Below, one piece after another: positions 1 through 8,583 of a stretch of DNA of 50,092 bases (its first letter is position 1; each line of letters opens with the position of its first letter). The position numbers and the translations under genes are program-made. This DNA comes from Vicinamibacteraceae bacterium (GTDB lineage: Bacteria; Acidobacteriota; Thermoanaerobaculia; Multivoradales; Multivoraceae): assembly GCA_012270995.1 (NCBI GenBank), contig JAAXHG010000061.1:1-50092 (forward strand), in the 5' to 3' direction. Under the pieces are notes generated by a model. That model was not told where the DNA came from, did no database searches, and saw nothing but the letters and a program-made list of their open reading frames with translations.

Positions 1-243
1 CTCCGCGACCGCACACTCTTCCAGGCACGCCAAGCCAAGCACCAAGCCGAAAACGCCGACGCGACCACGGATGCGCCGGAACACACGCGCACTCAACCGC
101 TGCAAGCCGTCACCGAAAACCCCAACCCGGAGCACCCCATCAGCCCTCCGGACCCTCAACCCGAACGGCCGAAGCACCCGTCAACACCAAAATCGCGAAA
201 CCCCATCAACGACGACGACGGCTCGCCACACTGCTCGACGTGA
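1..243 (+). CDS. Possible C-terminal end of an unidentified protein (cut by window start)
   Basis: Frame 1 is open from the first base to a TGA at 241-243. It would encode about 80 residues of a hydrophilic, Pro/Asn/Thr/His-rich tail beginning LRDRTLFQARQAKH. I see no domain or motif. Base composition looks less G-rich than the downstream genes, so this may be the end of a transferred or accessory gene. Chance open frames are common in GC-rich DNA, so it could also be non-coding. The sequence from 244 to 300 shows nothing recognisable. Confidence 0.22.
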   Translation, partial: LRDRTLFQARQAKHQAENADATTDAPEHTRTQPLQAVTENPNPEHPISPPDPQPERPKHPSTPKSRNPINDDDGSPHCST

Positions 244-300
244 CTGCGGAAAACCCGACACCGCCAAACAACACCCGAGGGCGATACACCCACTTGCAGA

Positions 301-2133
301 ATGGTGGGGAGTCCCAGTGCCGCCGCGCTGGCGCGGCGGCGGGTGCTAGCGTTCAGGATCTTGGACACCCTCTCCGACCTGCTGCTGCTCTTCGCGGAAC
401 GCCACGGCCATCGCGAGGGCCTGCTCTCCATCCGCCGCCACCGCCGGATGGAGTCGCTGTCCGCCGCGGACTTCACGGAAAGCGTCCGCCGCACCGCCCT
501 GGCGCTCGAGTCGCGCGGCGTGGCCAAGGGGGACCGCGTCGCACTCTTCGCGACGAACCGCCCGGAGTGGCATGTGGTAGATTTCGCGTGCCACCTGCTG
601 GGTGCCGTGCCGGTACCGATCTACCCGACGCTGACCGCGCCCCAGGTCGCCTACATTCTCCTCGACAGCGGCGCCGAGTGGGTCTTCTACGACAGCAGGG
701 CCAAGCGGGATCTGCTGGCCGGTCTCGCCCCCGACGGCCAGGGCGAAGGCGGGGCGGAGCGGCAGGGCCTGCGGCTGGTCGCGATGGACGCCGACGCGGC
801 GGCCGAGGGCGGCACGACCCTCGACGCGCTGATCGGCGATCCAGCGCTGTCCGCGGACACGGACCTCGAGTCCTTCCGCGGCCGCGTGGACAGGAGCGAC
901 ACGGCCAGCATCATCTACACCTCCGGCACCACCGGCGACCCGAAGGGCGTCGTGCTGTCGCACTGGAACTTCGTCTCAAACCTCCTCGCCTGCGAGAAGC
1001 TCTTCGAACTCGGCGAAGAGGATCAGGCCCTCTCCTTCCTGCCGCTTTCTCACGTCTTCGAGCGCACCGTCGACTACCTGTTCTTCTACCTCGGGGTGTC
1101 GATCCACTACTCCCCGGCGATTGAGCGCGTCGCCGGCCTGATGCCGGTCGTTCGACCCACCGTCCTGTGCTCGGTGCCCCGGCTCTACGAGAGCGCCTAC
1201 GTGCGCATCCAGGCCACCTTCGGGGAGCAGCCGCGGCTCCGGCGCCTGCTGATCGACTGGGCGCTCGGGGTCGGCCGGCGGCGAGCCGAACGCGGCGGCG
1301 CGCGGCTCCGGGGCCTGGTCGCCGACCGCCTGGTGTTCAGCAAGATCAAGGAACGCTTCGGCGGCCGGCTGCGGTTCGCGATCTCCGGCGGCGCCGCGAT
1401 CGCCGACGAAGTCGCCGCGTTCTTCGACGCGATCGGCATCCGCCTCTACCAGGGCTACGGCCTGACCGAAACCGCGCCGGTGCTGGCGGTCGAATACCCC
1501 GGCGCGACGCGCCGCGGATCGGTCGGCAAGGCGGTGCCCGGGATCGAACTCAGGATCGGCGACGACGGCGAGATCCTGGCCCGCACCGAAGGCCTGATGC
1601 AGGGCTACTGGAAGAAACCCGACGCCACGGCGGAGGCGATCGATCCGGACGGGTGGTTCCATACCGGCGACATCGGCCGTCTCGACGACGACGGCTACCT
1701 CTACATCACCGACCGCAAGAAGGACCTCCTCGTGACCAGCGGCGGCAAGAACGTCGCGCCCCAGCCGATCGAGCAAATGCTGATCACGCATCCAGCGGTG
1801 GCGCAGGTGGTCGTGGTCGGCGACGGCTACCCGTATCTCAACGCTCTCGTGGCACCGAACTACGCCGAGCCGCCGGCGCCGTTCTCCGGCATGGATCCCG
1901 CGGAACTCCGCGAGGACCCGCGCCTCCAGGAGATCGTCCAGGGTCTGCTCGACCGGGCGAACGCCCTGCTGCCGGCCCATGAACGGGTGCGCCGCTTCCG
2001 GCTGCTGGAGCGTGAGCTGACGATCGAGGAGGGCGAGATCACGCCCACCCTGAAGGTGCGCCGCAAGATCGTCAGCGAGCGCTACCGGGACGTGATCGCC
2101 TCGATGTACCTCAAGAGCCAGCGCGTGGGTTGA
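301..2133 (+). CDS. Long-chain fatty acid-CoA ligase (AMP-binding, FadD15-like)
   Basis: Activates a fatty acid as acyl-AMP and transfers it to CoA. This is an ANL-superfamily enzyme of about 610 residues, the usual size of the FadD15/AMP-dependent synthetase group. The P-loop-like YTSGTTGDPKGV lies near residue 206, GYGLTETAPV near 386, GWFHTGDIG near 451, and the hinge/catalytic stretch DRKKDLLVTSGGKNVAP near 471-487 with the expected late lysine. The start is uncertain: ATG 301 has no clear Shine-Dalgarno and precedes a perfect 9-bp GC hairpin at 319-340, so GTG 343 or TTG 361 are alternatives that keep the whole conserved core. It stands alone on the + strand and converges on the long minus-strand operon. 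The substrate chain length cannot be read from the sequence. Confidence 0.93.
   Translation: MVGSPSAAALARRRVLAFRILDTLSDLLLLFAERHGHREGLLSIRRHRRMESLSAADFTESVRRTALALESRGVAKGDRVALFATNRPEWHVVDFACHLLGAVPVPIYPTLTAPQVAYILLDSGAEWVFYDSRAKRDLLAGLAPDGQGEGGAERQGLRLVAMDADAAAEGGTTLDALIGDPALSADTDLESFRGRVDRSDTASIIYTSGTTGDPKGVVLSHWNFVSNLLACEKLFELGEEDQALSFLPLSHVFERTVDYLFFYLGVSIHYSPAIERVAGLMPVVRPTVLCSVPRLYESAYVRIQATFGEQPRLRRLLIDWALGVGRRRAERGGARLRGLVADRLVFSKIKERFGGRLRFAISGGAAIADEVAAFFDAIGIRLYQGYGLTETAPVLAVEYPGATRRGSVGKAVPGIELRIGDDGEILARTEGLMQGYWKKPDATAEAIDPDGWFHTGDIGRLDDDGYLYITDRKKDLLVTSGGKNVAPQPIEQMLITHPAVAQVVVVGDGYPYLNALVAPNYAEPPAPFSGMDPAELREDPRLQEIVQGLLDRANALLPAHERVRRFRLLERELTIEEGEITPTLKVRRKIVSERYRDVIASMYLKSQRVG
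319..340. repeat. Perfect 9-bp GC hairpin at the 5' end of the acyl-CoA ligase
   Basis: GCCGCCGCG (319-327) and CGCGGCGGC (332-340) are perfect reverse complements around a CTGG loop. It may be an upstream terminator stem or an RNA structure over the start region; no T-run follows. It makes GTG 343 or TTG 361 plausible starts for the ligase. Confidence 0.5.
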
Positions 2134-2148
2134 GCCGGTGGCCCTGGT

Positions 2149-2162
2149 GGACCAAGTGGTCC
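2149..2162. terminator. Short hairpin between converging genes
   Basis: GGACCA-AG-TGGTCC forms a perfect 6-bp stem in the 47-bp gap between the ligase stop (2133) and the DUF3467 stop (2181). A 12-bp palindrome, TAGCTATAGCTA, follows at 2169-2180. The position suggests a bidirectional terminator, but the stem is short and has no T-tract. Confidence 0.4.
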
Positions 2163-2180
2163 GCTAGCTAGCTATAGCTA

Positions 2181-2495
2181 TTAGTTGACGCGGCCGGACA
2201 GGTCCGTCGGGTCGGGGGCCTCCTCGATCACGCCGTGGACTTCCTCGTAGCGTCGCAGGTTCGTGTCCAGGGCGCGGATGATCCGCTTGAGATGTCCGGG
2301 GCTGGTCACGATGCGGGCGCTGACGATGCCCTGGGGCGGCACCACGTTGATGAAGTCGAGGATGAACTCCTCGCGGGTATGGGTGATGCGCAGCAGGTTG
2401 GAGTACGCCCCCTTGAGTTCGGCGTCGCCGATCTTGACGTTGATCGACGAGGACGAGTCCAGGTCGCCCCGTTCTTCCTTGGGTCGCTCGCTCAT
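2181..2495 (-). CDS. DUF3467 family protein
   Basis: Small 104-residue protein matching the DUF3467 pattern: a polar N-terminus (MSERPKEERGDLDSSSS), then a compact core with YSNLLRITHTREEFILDFINV, a PPQGIVSARIVTSPGHLKRIIRAL stretch, and a C-terminal helix (LDTNLRRYEEVHGVIEE). The family has no established biochemical role that I can name. No signal peptide or membrane segment is visible. Its ATG (2495-2493) overlaps the TGA of the Wzt-like ATPase gene by four bases (ATGA), so the two are probably translationally coupled. It is the last gene of the ten-gene minus-strand run. Its context suggests, by inference only, an accessory role in polysaccharide export or envelope assembly. Confidence 0.85.
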   Translation of the reverse strand: MSERPKEERGDLDSSSSINVKIGDAELKGAYSNLLRITHTREEFILDFINVVPPQGIVSARIVTSPGHLKRIIRALDTNLRRYEEVHGVIEEAPDPTDLSGRVN

Positions 2496-3991
2496 TCCAT
2501 CCTCCGTGGGTCACTGGGTGCGCCGGCCTTGTGGCCGGCATTCGCGGGGCCGCCCCCGTTGTTCGCATCGGCAGGCAAGAGCCAGTCGATCGCCGCTTGC
2601 CGGGCAGCCGCCCCATCGGCGGCGCCGCCCCGGACCGCCTCTACCTGCCACTCATGGTCGGGCAGGTAGAGACCGATGCTCCTGAGCGCCGAACTCTCGG
2701 CCACTGTGAACCTGAGCGCCCGGCGGCGGTAATCGTACGCTCTGCCGTCGCGCGCGTGAACCGCGAGATCGACCGTGTACTCGCCCGGGGCCAGCCGCAG
2801 TTCCGGGCAGACCAGGCGTACCCGCACCGGACCGCGCAGAAGCCGCGGTTCGTAGCCGGCGAGATCGGTGTTCGTGCCCCAGCAGTCGACGCCTCGGGGC
2901 GTCTTGACCCCGACCCCGAAGACGAAGTCGTCGAGGTCTTCCCGCGGCTCCACCTGGAGCTCGAACGCCACCGGCTCGCCGCAGTGCACGTGATAGCGCT
3001 CCTCGGACGAGGTCCCGGCCAGCAGGCGCGCGCCGACGATCCGCGCCTGGCCGGACCCCCAGCGCAGGACCGCCTCCTCCGCGGCAGGCGCCGTCGCGGC
3101 GGCCTCCTCTTCCTCTTCCGGCGGCGGCTCTTCCCCCTGGACCCCCCTGGTCCGGCTCCGGTCGTGGGCCTCGCCCTCGCGCTTCGCCACGTCCTCGAGA
3201 TAGGCGTCGATCACGCGCCGCGGCGAACCGATCGCCCGGCTACGCCCCCGATCCAGCCAGACCGCCCGATCGCAGAGTTCCTCCACGAGGCCCATCGAGT
3301 GGCTGACGAAGAGAAGCGTGCCGCCCCCCGCCAGGTGCTCCTCGATCCGGGTGATGCAGCGGTGGACGAACTCCTCGTCGCCGACCGCCAGCACCTCGTC
3401 GACCAGGAGGATCTCGGGGTCGGTGTGGATGGCGACCGAGAAGCCGAGGCGAACGTACATGCCCGAGGAGTAGTTCTTGATCGGCTCCTCGATGAAGTCG
3501 GACAGGCCCGCGAACTCCACGATGTCGTCGTAGCGCTCCTCGATCCGGCGCCGGCTCAGCCCGAGCAGGGCGCCGTTGATGAAGATGTTCTCCCGACCCG
3601 AGATCTCGGGGTGGAAGCCCGCGCCGAGCTCGATCAGGGCGGCCACGCGGCCGTTCACCGCGAGCTCGCCGGCGGTGGGCCGCAACAGGCCGGCGACCAG
3701 CTTGATCAGCGTCGACTTGCCGGAACCGTTGCCGCCGATAACGCCGACGGCCTCGCCGGCAGCGACCTCGAAGCTGACGTCTTCGAGAGCCTCGACCGCG
3801 TCGGCCGCGGCCAGCCCGCTGGTCAGGCTGCCTTCGAGCAGCGCGCTTTTCAGAGTCCGCAGGCGGTAGCCGCCCGCCTCGCGCCGGTAGCGTTTGCCCA
3901 CGCCGCGGAGGACGACTGCGGCGGATCCGCCCTGGAGCGGGTTGCGCGCCGGCGGCGGTTTCGCTGGCATCCGCTTCGGAGGCGCGGACAA
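2492..3991 (-). CDS. ABC-2 exporter ATPase, Wzt-like (polysaccharide/O-antigen export)
   Basis: ATPase partner of the permease immediately upstream; energises export of a lipid-linked surface polysaccharide across the inner membrane. Seen: Walker A GGNGSGKST near residue 85, signature YSSGMYVRLGFS near 172, Walker B ILLVDEVLAVGD near 192, and a switch histidine in LLFVSHSMG. An acidic Glu/Ala-rich linker (around residues 280-300) leads to a C-terminal beta-rich module that resembles the Wzt carbohydrate-binding domain, giving 499 residues rather than about 240 for KpsT/TagH-type ATPases. In the known Wzt family that module recognises the modified end of the glycan. The start is TTG 3991 (GAGG upstream) or ATG 3970; the first codons lie in a 62-bp repeat also found at 34444-34505, so the N-terminal 20 residues may be repeat-derived. 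Confidence 0.9.
   Translation of the reverse strand: MSAPPKRMPAKPPPARNPLQGGSAAVVLRGVGKRYRREAGGYRLRTLKSALLEGSLTSGLAAADAVEALEDVSFEVAAGEAVGVIGGNGSGKSTLIKLVAGLLRPTAGELAVNGRVAALIELGAGFHPEISGRENIFINGALLGLSRRRIEERYDDIVEFAGLSDFIEEPIKNYSSGMYVRLGFSVAIHTDPEILLVDEVLAVGDEEFVHRCITRIEEHLAGGGTLLFVSHSMGLVEELCDRAVWLDRGRSRAIGSPRRVIDAYLEDVAKREGEAHDRSRTRGVQGEEPPPEEEEEAAATAPAAEEAVLRWGSGQARIVGARLLAGTSSEERYHVHCGEPVAFELQVEPREDLDDFVFGVGVKTPRGVDCWGTNTDLAGYEPRLLRGPVRVRLVCPELRLAPGEYTVDLAVHARDGRAYDYRRRALRFTVAESSALRSIGLYLPDHEWQVEAVRGGAADGAAARQAAIDWLLPADANNGGGPANAGHKAGAPSDPRRME
3918..3979 (-). repeat. 62-bp dispersed repeat, copy 1 (over the start of the Wzt-like gene)
   Basis: This ungapped 62-bp block matches the reverse complement of 34444-34505 with 10 mismatches by hand alignment. 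It contains the palindrome GGCGGATCCGCC and a GGCGGCGG run. It covers ATG 3970 and the first codons of the ATPase gene. Confidence 0.75.
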
Positions 3992-3992
3992 C

Positions 3993-4790
3993 TCAGACCG
4001 CCTCGGCCAGGGTGTCGCTCAGGCGGGAGAACAGGCCGGCGCCCACGGCCCACGACACGACGGCGATCACCGCCATGACGAGCCAGTCCCCGGTCACCGG
4101 CAGGCGACCGAAGAAGAGGAGATCCTGGATCGCCACCGTGAAGGACGTGAACGGGTTCAGTTGCACTACCTGGGCCAACCCGGGAGGAATGTCGCTCAGC
4201 GTGTAGATGATCGGCGCCATGAAGAAGGCCAGCACGAGGACGTTGCCGAGCAGGTCCCGAACGTCCTTGAAGTGGACGTTCACCGCGGACAGCGCGAAGA
4301 CGAGGCCCGCCACCATGACCACCTCGATCAGCAGGACGACCGGCAACAGCACGAAGGTCCAGCCGGCGATCGGATAGCCGAGCAGCCGGCTCAGGATCAG
4401 CGCCACCGCCACGATCGGAAGCGCGAGCAGGAAGTGCATGAGGTTCGCCACCACCGCCACCGCGGGCAGCACCTCGACCGGGAACACCGCCTTGCGGATC
4501 AGCGCGCTGTTACCCGTCAGCGACGAGCAGCCCTCCAGGAGGGAGGTGGACACCCAGATCCAGGGAAAGAGACCCGTCACCAGGAAGACGCCGTACGGCT
4601 CCGCCGAGACCACGTCCCGAGGCAGGATCTGGCTGAAGACGAACGAGTACACGGCGAGCAGCAGCAGCGGGTTGATGAGGGACCAGAGGAAGCCCAGCAC
4701 GCTGCCCCGGTAGCGCGCGCGCAGTTCCCGCAACACAAGCGTCCAGACCAGGCCGCGGTAACGAATCAGACATCGAGCCACTTCGATCAT
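3993..4790 (-). CDS. ABC-2 type polysaccharide export permease (Wzm/TagG-like)
   Basis: Inner-membrane channel subunit that works with the adjacent Wzt-like ATPase. The 265-residue protein fits the Wzm/TagG/KpsM family. The N-terminal amphipathic LVLRELRARYRGSVLGFLWSLINPLL is the typical coupling segment. It is followed by about six hydrophobic spans: around residues 35-55, 65-85, 105-135, 145-170, 175-200 and 235-255. The late motif LNPFTSFTVAIQDLLFFGRLP is typical of the family. The stop is one base from the TTG start of the ATPase gene, and the ATG 4790 lies 14 bp after the stop of the upstream kinase-fusion gene. This spacing supports a single transcript. A pathway assignment (O-antigen, capsule or other glycan) cannot be made because no glycosyltransferases lie in the window. 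Confidence 0.92.
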   Translation of the reverse strand: MIEVARCLIRYRGLVWTLVLRELRARYRGSVLGFLWSLINPLLLLAVYSFVFSQILPRDVVSAEPYGVFLVTGLFPWIWVSTSLLEGCSSLTGNSALIRKAVFPVEVLPAVAVVANLMHFLLALPIVAVALILSRLLGYPIAGWTFVLLPVVLLIEVVMVAGLVFALSAVNVHFKDVRDLLGNVLVLAFFMAPIIYTLSDIPPGLAQVVQLNPFTSFTVAIQDLLFFGRLPVTGDWLVMAVIAVVSWAVGAGLFSRLSDTLAEAV

Positions 4791-4804
4791 CGACCGAAGT
4801 CATC

Positions 4805-7030
4805 TTACGTCCCGGCGTCCGGGGTCCCGGCGTCTGACGGTTCGATCTCGAGGTAGACCGGCGCCGGGCCGAGCGGAACGTCGCCGGCGCCCGTTTCCAG
4901 GCCGTCGCGGTCCCACGCCCTGCGGACCCGGACGGAGGGCCGAAAGGAGCGGCCGCGGCGGTCGGTGGCCCACAGCACCTGCATCTCCCGACCGGGCCAC
5001 AGCGCCCGGTAGCCGCGCGCTCCCGGCGGCAGCCTCAGGCGTTCGACCCCGGCGCCGGCAAGCGCGCGCCGGAGCTGGCGCAGGGCAAGGTAGGCCGGCC
5101 GCCGGCGCAGGGCGCCGCCGCGGGGATCGATCAGCCCGTAGCCGGCCGCCGCCAGTTGCCACCAGAAGACACGCTCGGCGAGACCGGTTCCCAGGGCCTC
5201 GAGGCAGTAGCGGACGAGGTAGCTGGCCTGAGTGTCCTCGTCGACGGCGACGTCGCGGCCGGCGGGGGCGTGGGGCCCTTCCCGGAGCGGCCAGTTGAAC
5301 TCGGTGATCCAGCTTCGACCCGACGCGCAGTCGGGCGCCCTGCGGGCCAGGGCTCGCAGCACGGCCAGCTTGCCGGCGAGATCGAAGCCGAGCTGGCGGT
5401 TCTCGGGCGCCCCCCGCCGGTCGACGTAGAGCTGGCTCGCCAGGATGTCGAACCGGTGGTCCGGCAACCCCGAGTGCATCAGTCCGGCGGTCGCGTGCGG
5501 CTCGAAGTCGATGACCGCGGGCGCGAGAACGCACGCGTCCCGTTCCGCCGACCGCACGGCTCCGGCGCCGGCAGCCAGGAGGCGCCAGTACTCGTCGGGC
5601 CGCCAGATGCCCCACTTGCTCCGGTTGGGCGCCTGGCCGATGACGAAGCTCCCGCCGAACGGCAACAGCGCGGCGATGGCCTCCTCCACGCGCCGCCGCC
5701 AGAGTTCGCCGTCCCGCACGAGCGACCGGTCCTGGCTCAACTGGAACACGAGCTCGACCGGCCTCCTTTCCGCCCGGCCGAGGATCTCCGCCAGTTCCAG
5801 CAGGTCGCCGTCGAGATCCCGCCAGAGATGGAAGCGCAGCAGCACGCTGTCGAGCCCGAGATCGTCGATCGCCTCGACCAGGTCGCCAACCGGCGCCGAG
5901 TCCGGACCGACCGCGACGCCCAGGCCTCGGAACGGGATCCTCTCGGTGAACCGATCGACCCGGCGCCGAACGCGCTTCGCCTCGAGGATCGATGCGAACA
6001 GCGGTCCGGCGGCGCGAAGAAGTGGACCGGCATGATGGGCCGCGTCGCGCAGACGGACCCCGAGGCGCTGGCTACGGGTCGCGTGCTGGTGAGGCTGGTC
6101 GGTGAGCGGATCCCACACCGCCCGTTCCTGAGCCTTCGCGGCCGTGTCGGCGCCCGGGACGTGCGGGTGGGCGCGCCGGCGCGGCAACAGCAGGTCGGCG
6201 AAGCGGCGCAGTCCCCGCCGGGTGCCGTGCTTGGACCGGATCCTCAGACGGAAACCGTGGTGGTAGAGGTCGAAGCAGCGCTGCTGAAACCGGGGCAGTC
6301 CGCCGTCGCGGTAGCCGCGGAGGTACTCGGCGCGGTCCGCCGCGCGCAGCACGGGCATCCTGCTGAGATCCCGCAGGCGCTGGCTTGCCGACAGCCGTCT
6401 CCGGAAACGGGCGCGGTTCAGATCCACGAGGTACAGCTCGGCATCCGTGGTCGGTCCCGACAGCAGCACGTTGCCGGAGGTCAGATCCCGGAACCAGACG
6501 CCGTGGCGGTGCACTTCCGCGGCCAGGGCGCCGACGCGCCGAAGCAGGACGGCTCCGTCGATCCCGGGGAAACGCGCCGCGCCCTCGCCTGTGTTCAGGG
6601 CCCTGAGCACGTAGCGCAGTTCCAGGGCCTCCGGCACCAGCCGGCACACGAACCAGGCCGGGCCCTCCACGGTCGTCGACTCCGCGTAGAGCAGCGGCTC
6701 CGGCGTCGGGATGCCGAGGTCCCGGAGCCGGCGCGCGGCACGGAAGCTCAGGCGCGCCCGACTGCCCCGCCGCCGGCGGCGAAGCCTCGCCCGCAGATCG
6801 TCGTGGCGGAACTGCTTAACGACCACGGCGACAGCGCCCCCGTCGCGGCGCCGCCGCCACGCCCCCTCGTACAGGTAGCTCCGGCCCCAGTGCAGACCGC
6901 GGCCGGCGTTCGCCGGATCGAGGAGACGGCGAAGAGCCGCTTCGAAGTCGGCGTCCAGGTCGCCGGCGGCCCTCGGGTCGACGGCACCGGTCAGGTCATC
7001 GAACTCGAACCGGAGTTCCGGTCCGTCCAC
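4805..7030 (-). CDS. LPS-kinase-like domain fused to a glycoside hydrolase-like TIM-barrel domain
   Basis: The 741-residue protein has two parts. Residues about 50-290 look like the KdkA/WaaP/InaA kinase-like fold: VVVKQF with K72, HGVWFRDLTSGNVLL with D182 and N187, and LYLVDLNRARF with D203 as the metal-binding Asp. After an Arg/His-rich linker, residues about 330-660 resemble a clan-A glycosidase (GH39-like). The segment FVIGQAPNRSKWGIWRPDEYW (466-469 QAPN) sits where such enzymes carry NEP, and SWITEFNWP places E577 at the nucleophile position. The usual acid/base Glu therefore seems missing, which suggests a glycan-binding or altered activity. The GTG 7030 start, 8 bp after the rng stop, is preferred; CTG 7042 has a better Shine-Dalgarno. 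Context next to an exporter suggests phosphorylation or trimming of a surface glycan (inference). Domain names rest on motif reading only. Confidence 0.75.
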   Translation of the reverse strand: MDGPELRFEFDDLTGAVDPRAAGDLDADFEAALRRLLDPANAGRGLHWGRSYLYEGAWRRRRDGGAVAVVVKQFRHDDLRARLRRRRRGSRARLSFRAARRLRDLGIPTPEPLLYAESTTVEGPAWFVCRLVPEALELRYVLRALNTGEGAARFPGIDGAVLLRRVGALAAEVHRHGVWFRDLTSGNVLLSGPTTDAELYLVDLNRARFRRRLSASQRLRDLSRMPVLRAADRAEYLRGYRDGGLPRFQQRCFDLYHHGFRLRIRSKHGTRRGLRRFADLLLPRRRAHPHVPGADTAAKAQERAVWDPLTDQPHQHATRSQRLGVRLRDAAHHAGPLLRAAGPLFASILEAKRVRRRVDRFTERIPFRGLGVAVGPDSAPVGDLVEAIDDLGLDSVLLRFHLWRDLDGDLLELAEILGRAERRPVELVFQLSQDRSLVRDGELWRRRVEEAIAALLPFGGSFVIGQAPNRSKWGIWRPDEYWRLLAAGAGAVRSAERDACVLAPAVIDFEPHATAGLMHSGLPDHRFDILASQLYVDRRGAPENRQLGFDLAGKLAVLRALARRAPDCASGRSWITEFNWPLREGPHAPAGRDVAVDEDTQASYLVRYCLEALGTGLAERVFWWQLAAAGYGLIDPRGGALRRRPAYLALRQLRRALAGAGVERLRLPPGARGYRALWPGREMQVLWATDRRGRSFRPSVRVRRAWDRDGLETGAGDVPLGPAPVYLEIEPSDAGTPDAGT

Positions 7031-7038
7031 CTCGGAGT

Positions 7039-8583
7039 TCAGGCCCGCTCCCCCGCCAGCTCGGCCACGACGAAGTTCTCGCGATGCAACTCCGGGTCCG
7101 CCTGAACGATGACCGGTGCCTCGAACGCCCCCTGCATGCCGTCGAGCACCGCCGACTCGGCGCCGCGCAGGCCCTCCAGGACCTCTGGGTGGACCCGCAC
7201 GGCCAACTGACGGACCCCCCTCCCGGCCCGGGCCAAGCAGGTCCTCCGCAGTTCCAGACAGATCGTGGCAACCGATTTGATGCGGCCCACGCCCCGGCAG
7301 TAGGGGCAGTCCCTGGTCAGCAACGTCTCCAGGTTCGCGTGGCTGCGCCGGCGGGTCAACTGGACCAGGCCGAACTCCGAGATGTCGAGGACCCTGTGCC
7401 TGGCGCGGTCCTTCTTCAACTCCGCTTCCAGACGGACGAACACCTGCTCGCGGTGGTCCTCGCGCTCCATGTCGATCAGATCGATCACCAGGATGCCGGA
7501 CAGATCGCGCAGCCGGGTCTGGCGCACCGCCTCCACGACCGCCTCCAGGTTGGTCCTGAGAACCGTCTGTGCGAAGTCCCCGGAGCCCACGTCGCGGCCG
7601 GTGTTCACGTCGATCGCGACCAGCGCCTCGGTCTGGTTGATCACCAGGTAGCCGCCGGACGGAAGCGGTGCGCGGTCCCGCAGCGCGGCTTCCACCTGGT
7701 CGTCGATCCGGTAACGCTCGAACAGGCCTCTCCGGGTCCGCTCCACCCGGTCGAGGAGCTCCGGCTGCACCCGCTCCAGGTACTCCGCGATCCGCCGACA
7801 GGCGTCGGCTCCGTCGACCAGCAGCGCCCCGAAATCGGCCGAGAAGAGGTCGCGAATCACACGAAGGTCCAACTCGTCCTCCCGGTGGAGGAGCGCGGGC
7901 GCGCGCGCGGTCGCCGCCCGCTCCTCGAGCCGCCGCCAGAGCGCCACCAGCGCCGCGTGGTCGGACCGGATCTGCTCCTCGCTCGCGCCGGTCGCGGCGG
8001 TGCGTACGATGCACCCCGGCGCGGGGGAGTCGTCGCCACATACGGCTGTTGCCAGCCGCTTCAGGCGATCCCGTTCTTCGGCGTCGACGATGCGCCTCGA
8101 TATGCCCACACGGTCCGCGGTCGGCGTCAGCGCCAGGTAGCGGCCGGGCAGCGTGATCTGGGTGGTGATGCGCGCTCCCTTGCCCGTGAGCCCATCCTTG
8201 GTGACCTGGACGATCAAGTCCTGGCCGCGGCGCGGCATCCGGTCCGGCGGCGGCGACAGCTCGGAACCCGCCGCGGAGACCATGCCGTGCTCCGGGCCTG
8301 CCCCCGGCCCGGCATCGACCGCATCCTCGATCCAGAGGTAGCCGTCACGAGCGAGTCCCAGGTCGACGAAGGCCGCTCTCATGCCGGGGAGCACGCGACG
8401 CACGCGGCCCTTGTACAGGTTCCCGACCTGGCCCCGGCGGCCGCGGCGTTCGATCAACAGTTCCGCCAACCGGCCGGACTCGACGACGGCGACGCGTGTC
8501 TGGAGCGGATCGCTCTCCACCAGAAGTCGAGTCGCGGCGTCCGCGCCGCGCTGACACGCGGGAAACAGGGTTGTTTCAGGCAA
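7039..8583 (-). CDS. rng: Ribonuclease G/E family endoribonuclease
   Basis: Single-strand RNA endonuclease for rRNA 5' maturation and mRNA decay. The 514-residue size matches RNase G rather than full-length RNase E. Seen: an S1 domain (RRGQVGNLYKGRVRRVLPGMRAAFVDLG, about residues 45-72), the DNase I-like catalytic part with INQTEALVAIDVNTGR and DLSGILVIDLIDM, and the Zn-link DCPYCRGVG that joins the dimer. Neighbours are rodA upstream and the kinase fusion downstream, matching the common rng position after mreBCD. The TTG 8583 start has no good Shine-Dalgarno and lies inside a dispersed repeat (8548-8585), so the first 18 residues are suspicious. The family alignment begins at LLVESDP (GTG 8520 would be the next start). 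Confidence 0.93.
   Translation of the reverse strand: MPETTLFPACQRGADAATRLLVESDPLQTRVAVVESGRLAELLIERRGRRGQVGNLYKGRVRRVLPGMRAAFVDLGLARDGYLWIEDAVDAGPGAGPEHGMVSAAGSELSPPPDRMPRRGQDLIVQVTKDGLTGKGARITTQITLPGRYLALTPTADRVGISRRIVDAEERDRLKRLATAVCGDDSPAPGCIVRTAATGASEEQIRSDHAALVALWRRLEERAATARAPALLHREDELDLRVIRDLFSADFGALLVDGADACRRIAEYLERVQPELLDRVERTRRGLFERYRIDDQVEAALRDRAPLPSGGYLVINQTEALVAIDVNTGRDVGSGDFAQTVLRTNLEAVVEAVRQTRLRDLSGILVIDLIDMEREDHREQVFVRLEAELKKDRARHRVLDISEFGLVQLTRRRSHANLETLLTRDCPYCRGVGRIKSVATICLELRRTCLARAGRGVRQLAVRVHPEVLEGLRGAESAVLDGMQGAFEAPVIVQADPELHRENFVVAELAGERA

Noticed and set aside
7031..8041. Continuation of the kinase-fusion frame far upstream (reaching about 1078 residues)
   Set aside because: The extra part is an Arg/Pro/Gly-rich antisense-like reading over the coding sequence of rng and shows no domain; the kinase homology begins after 7030.
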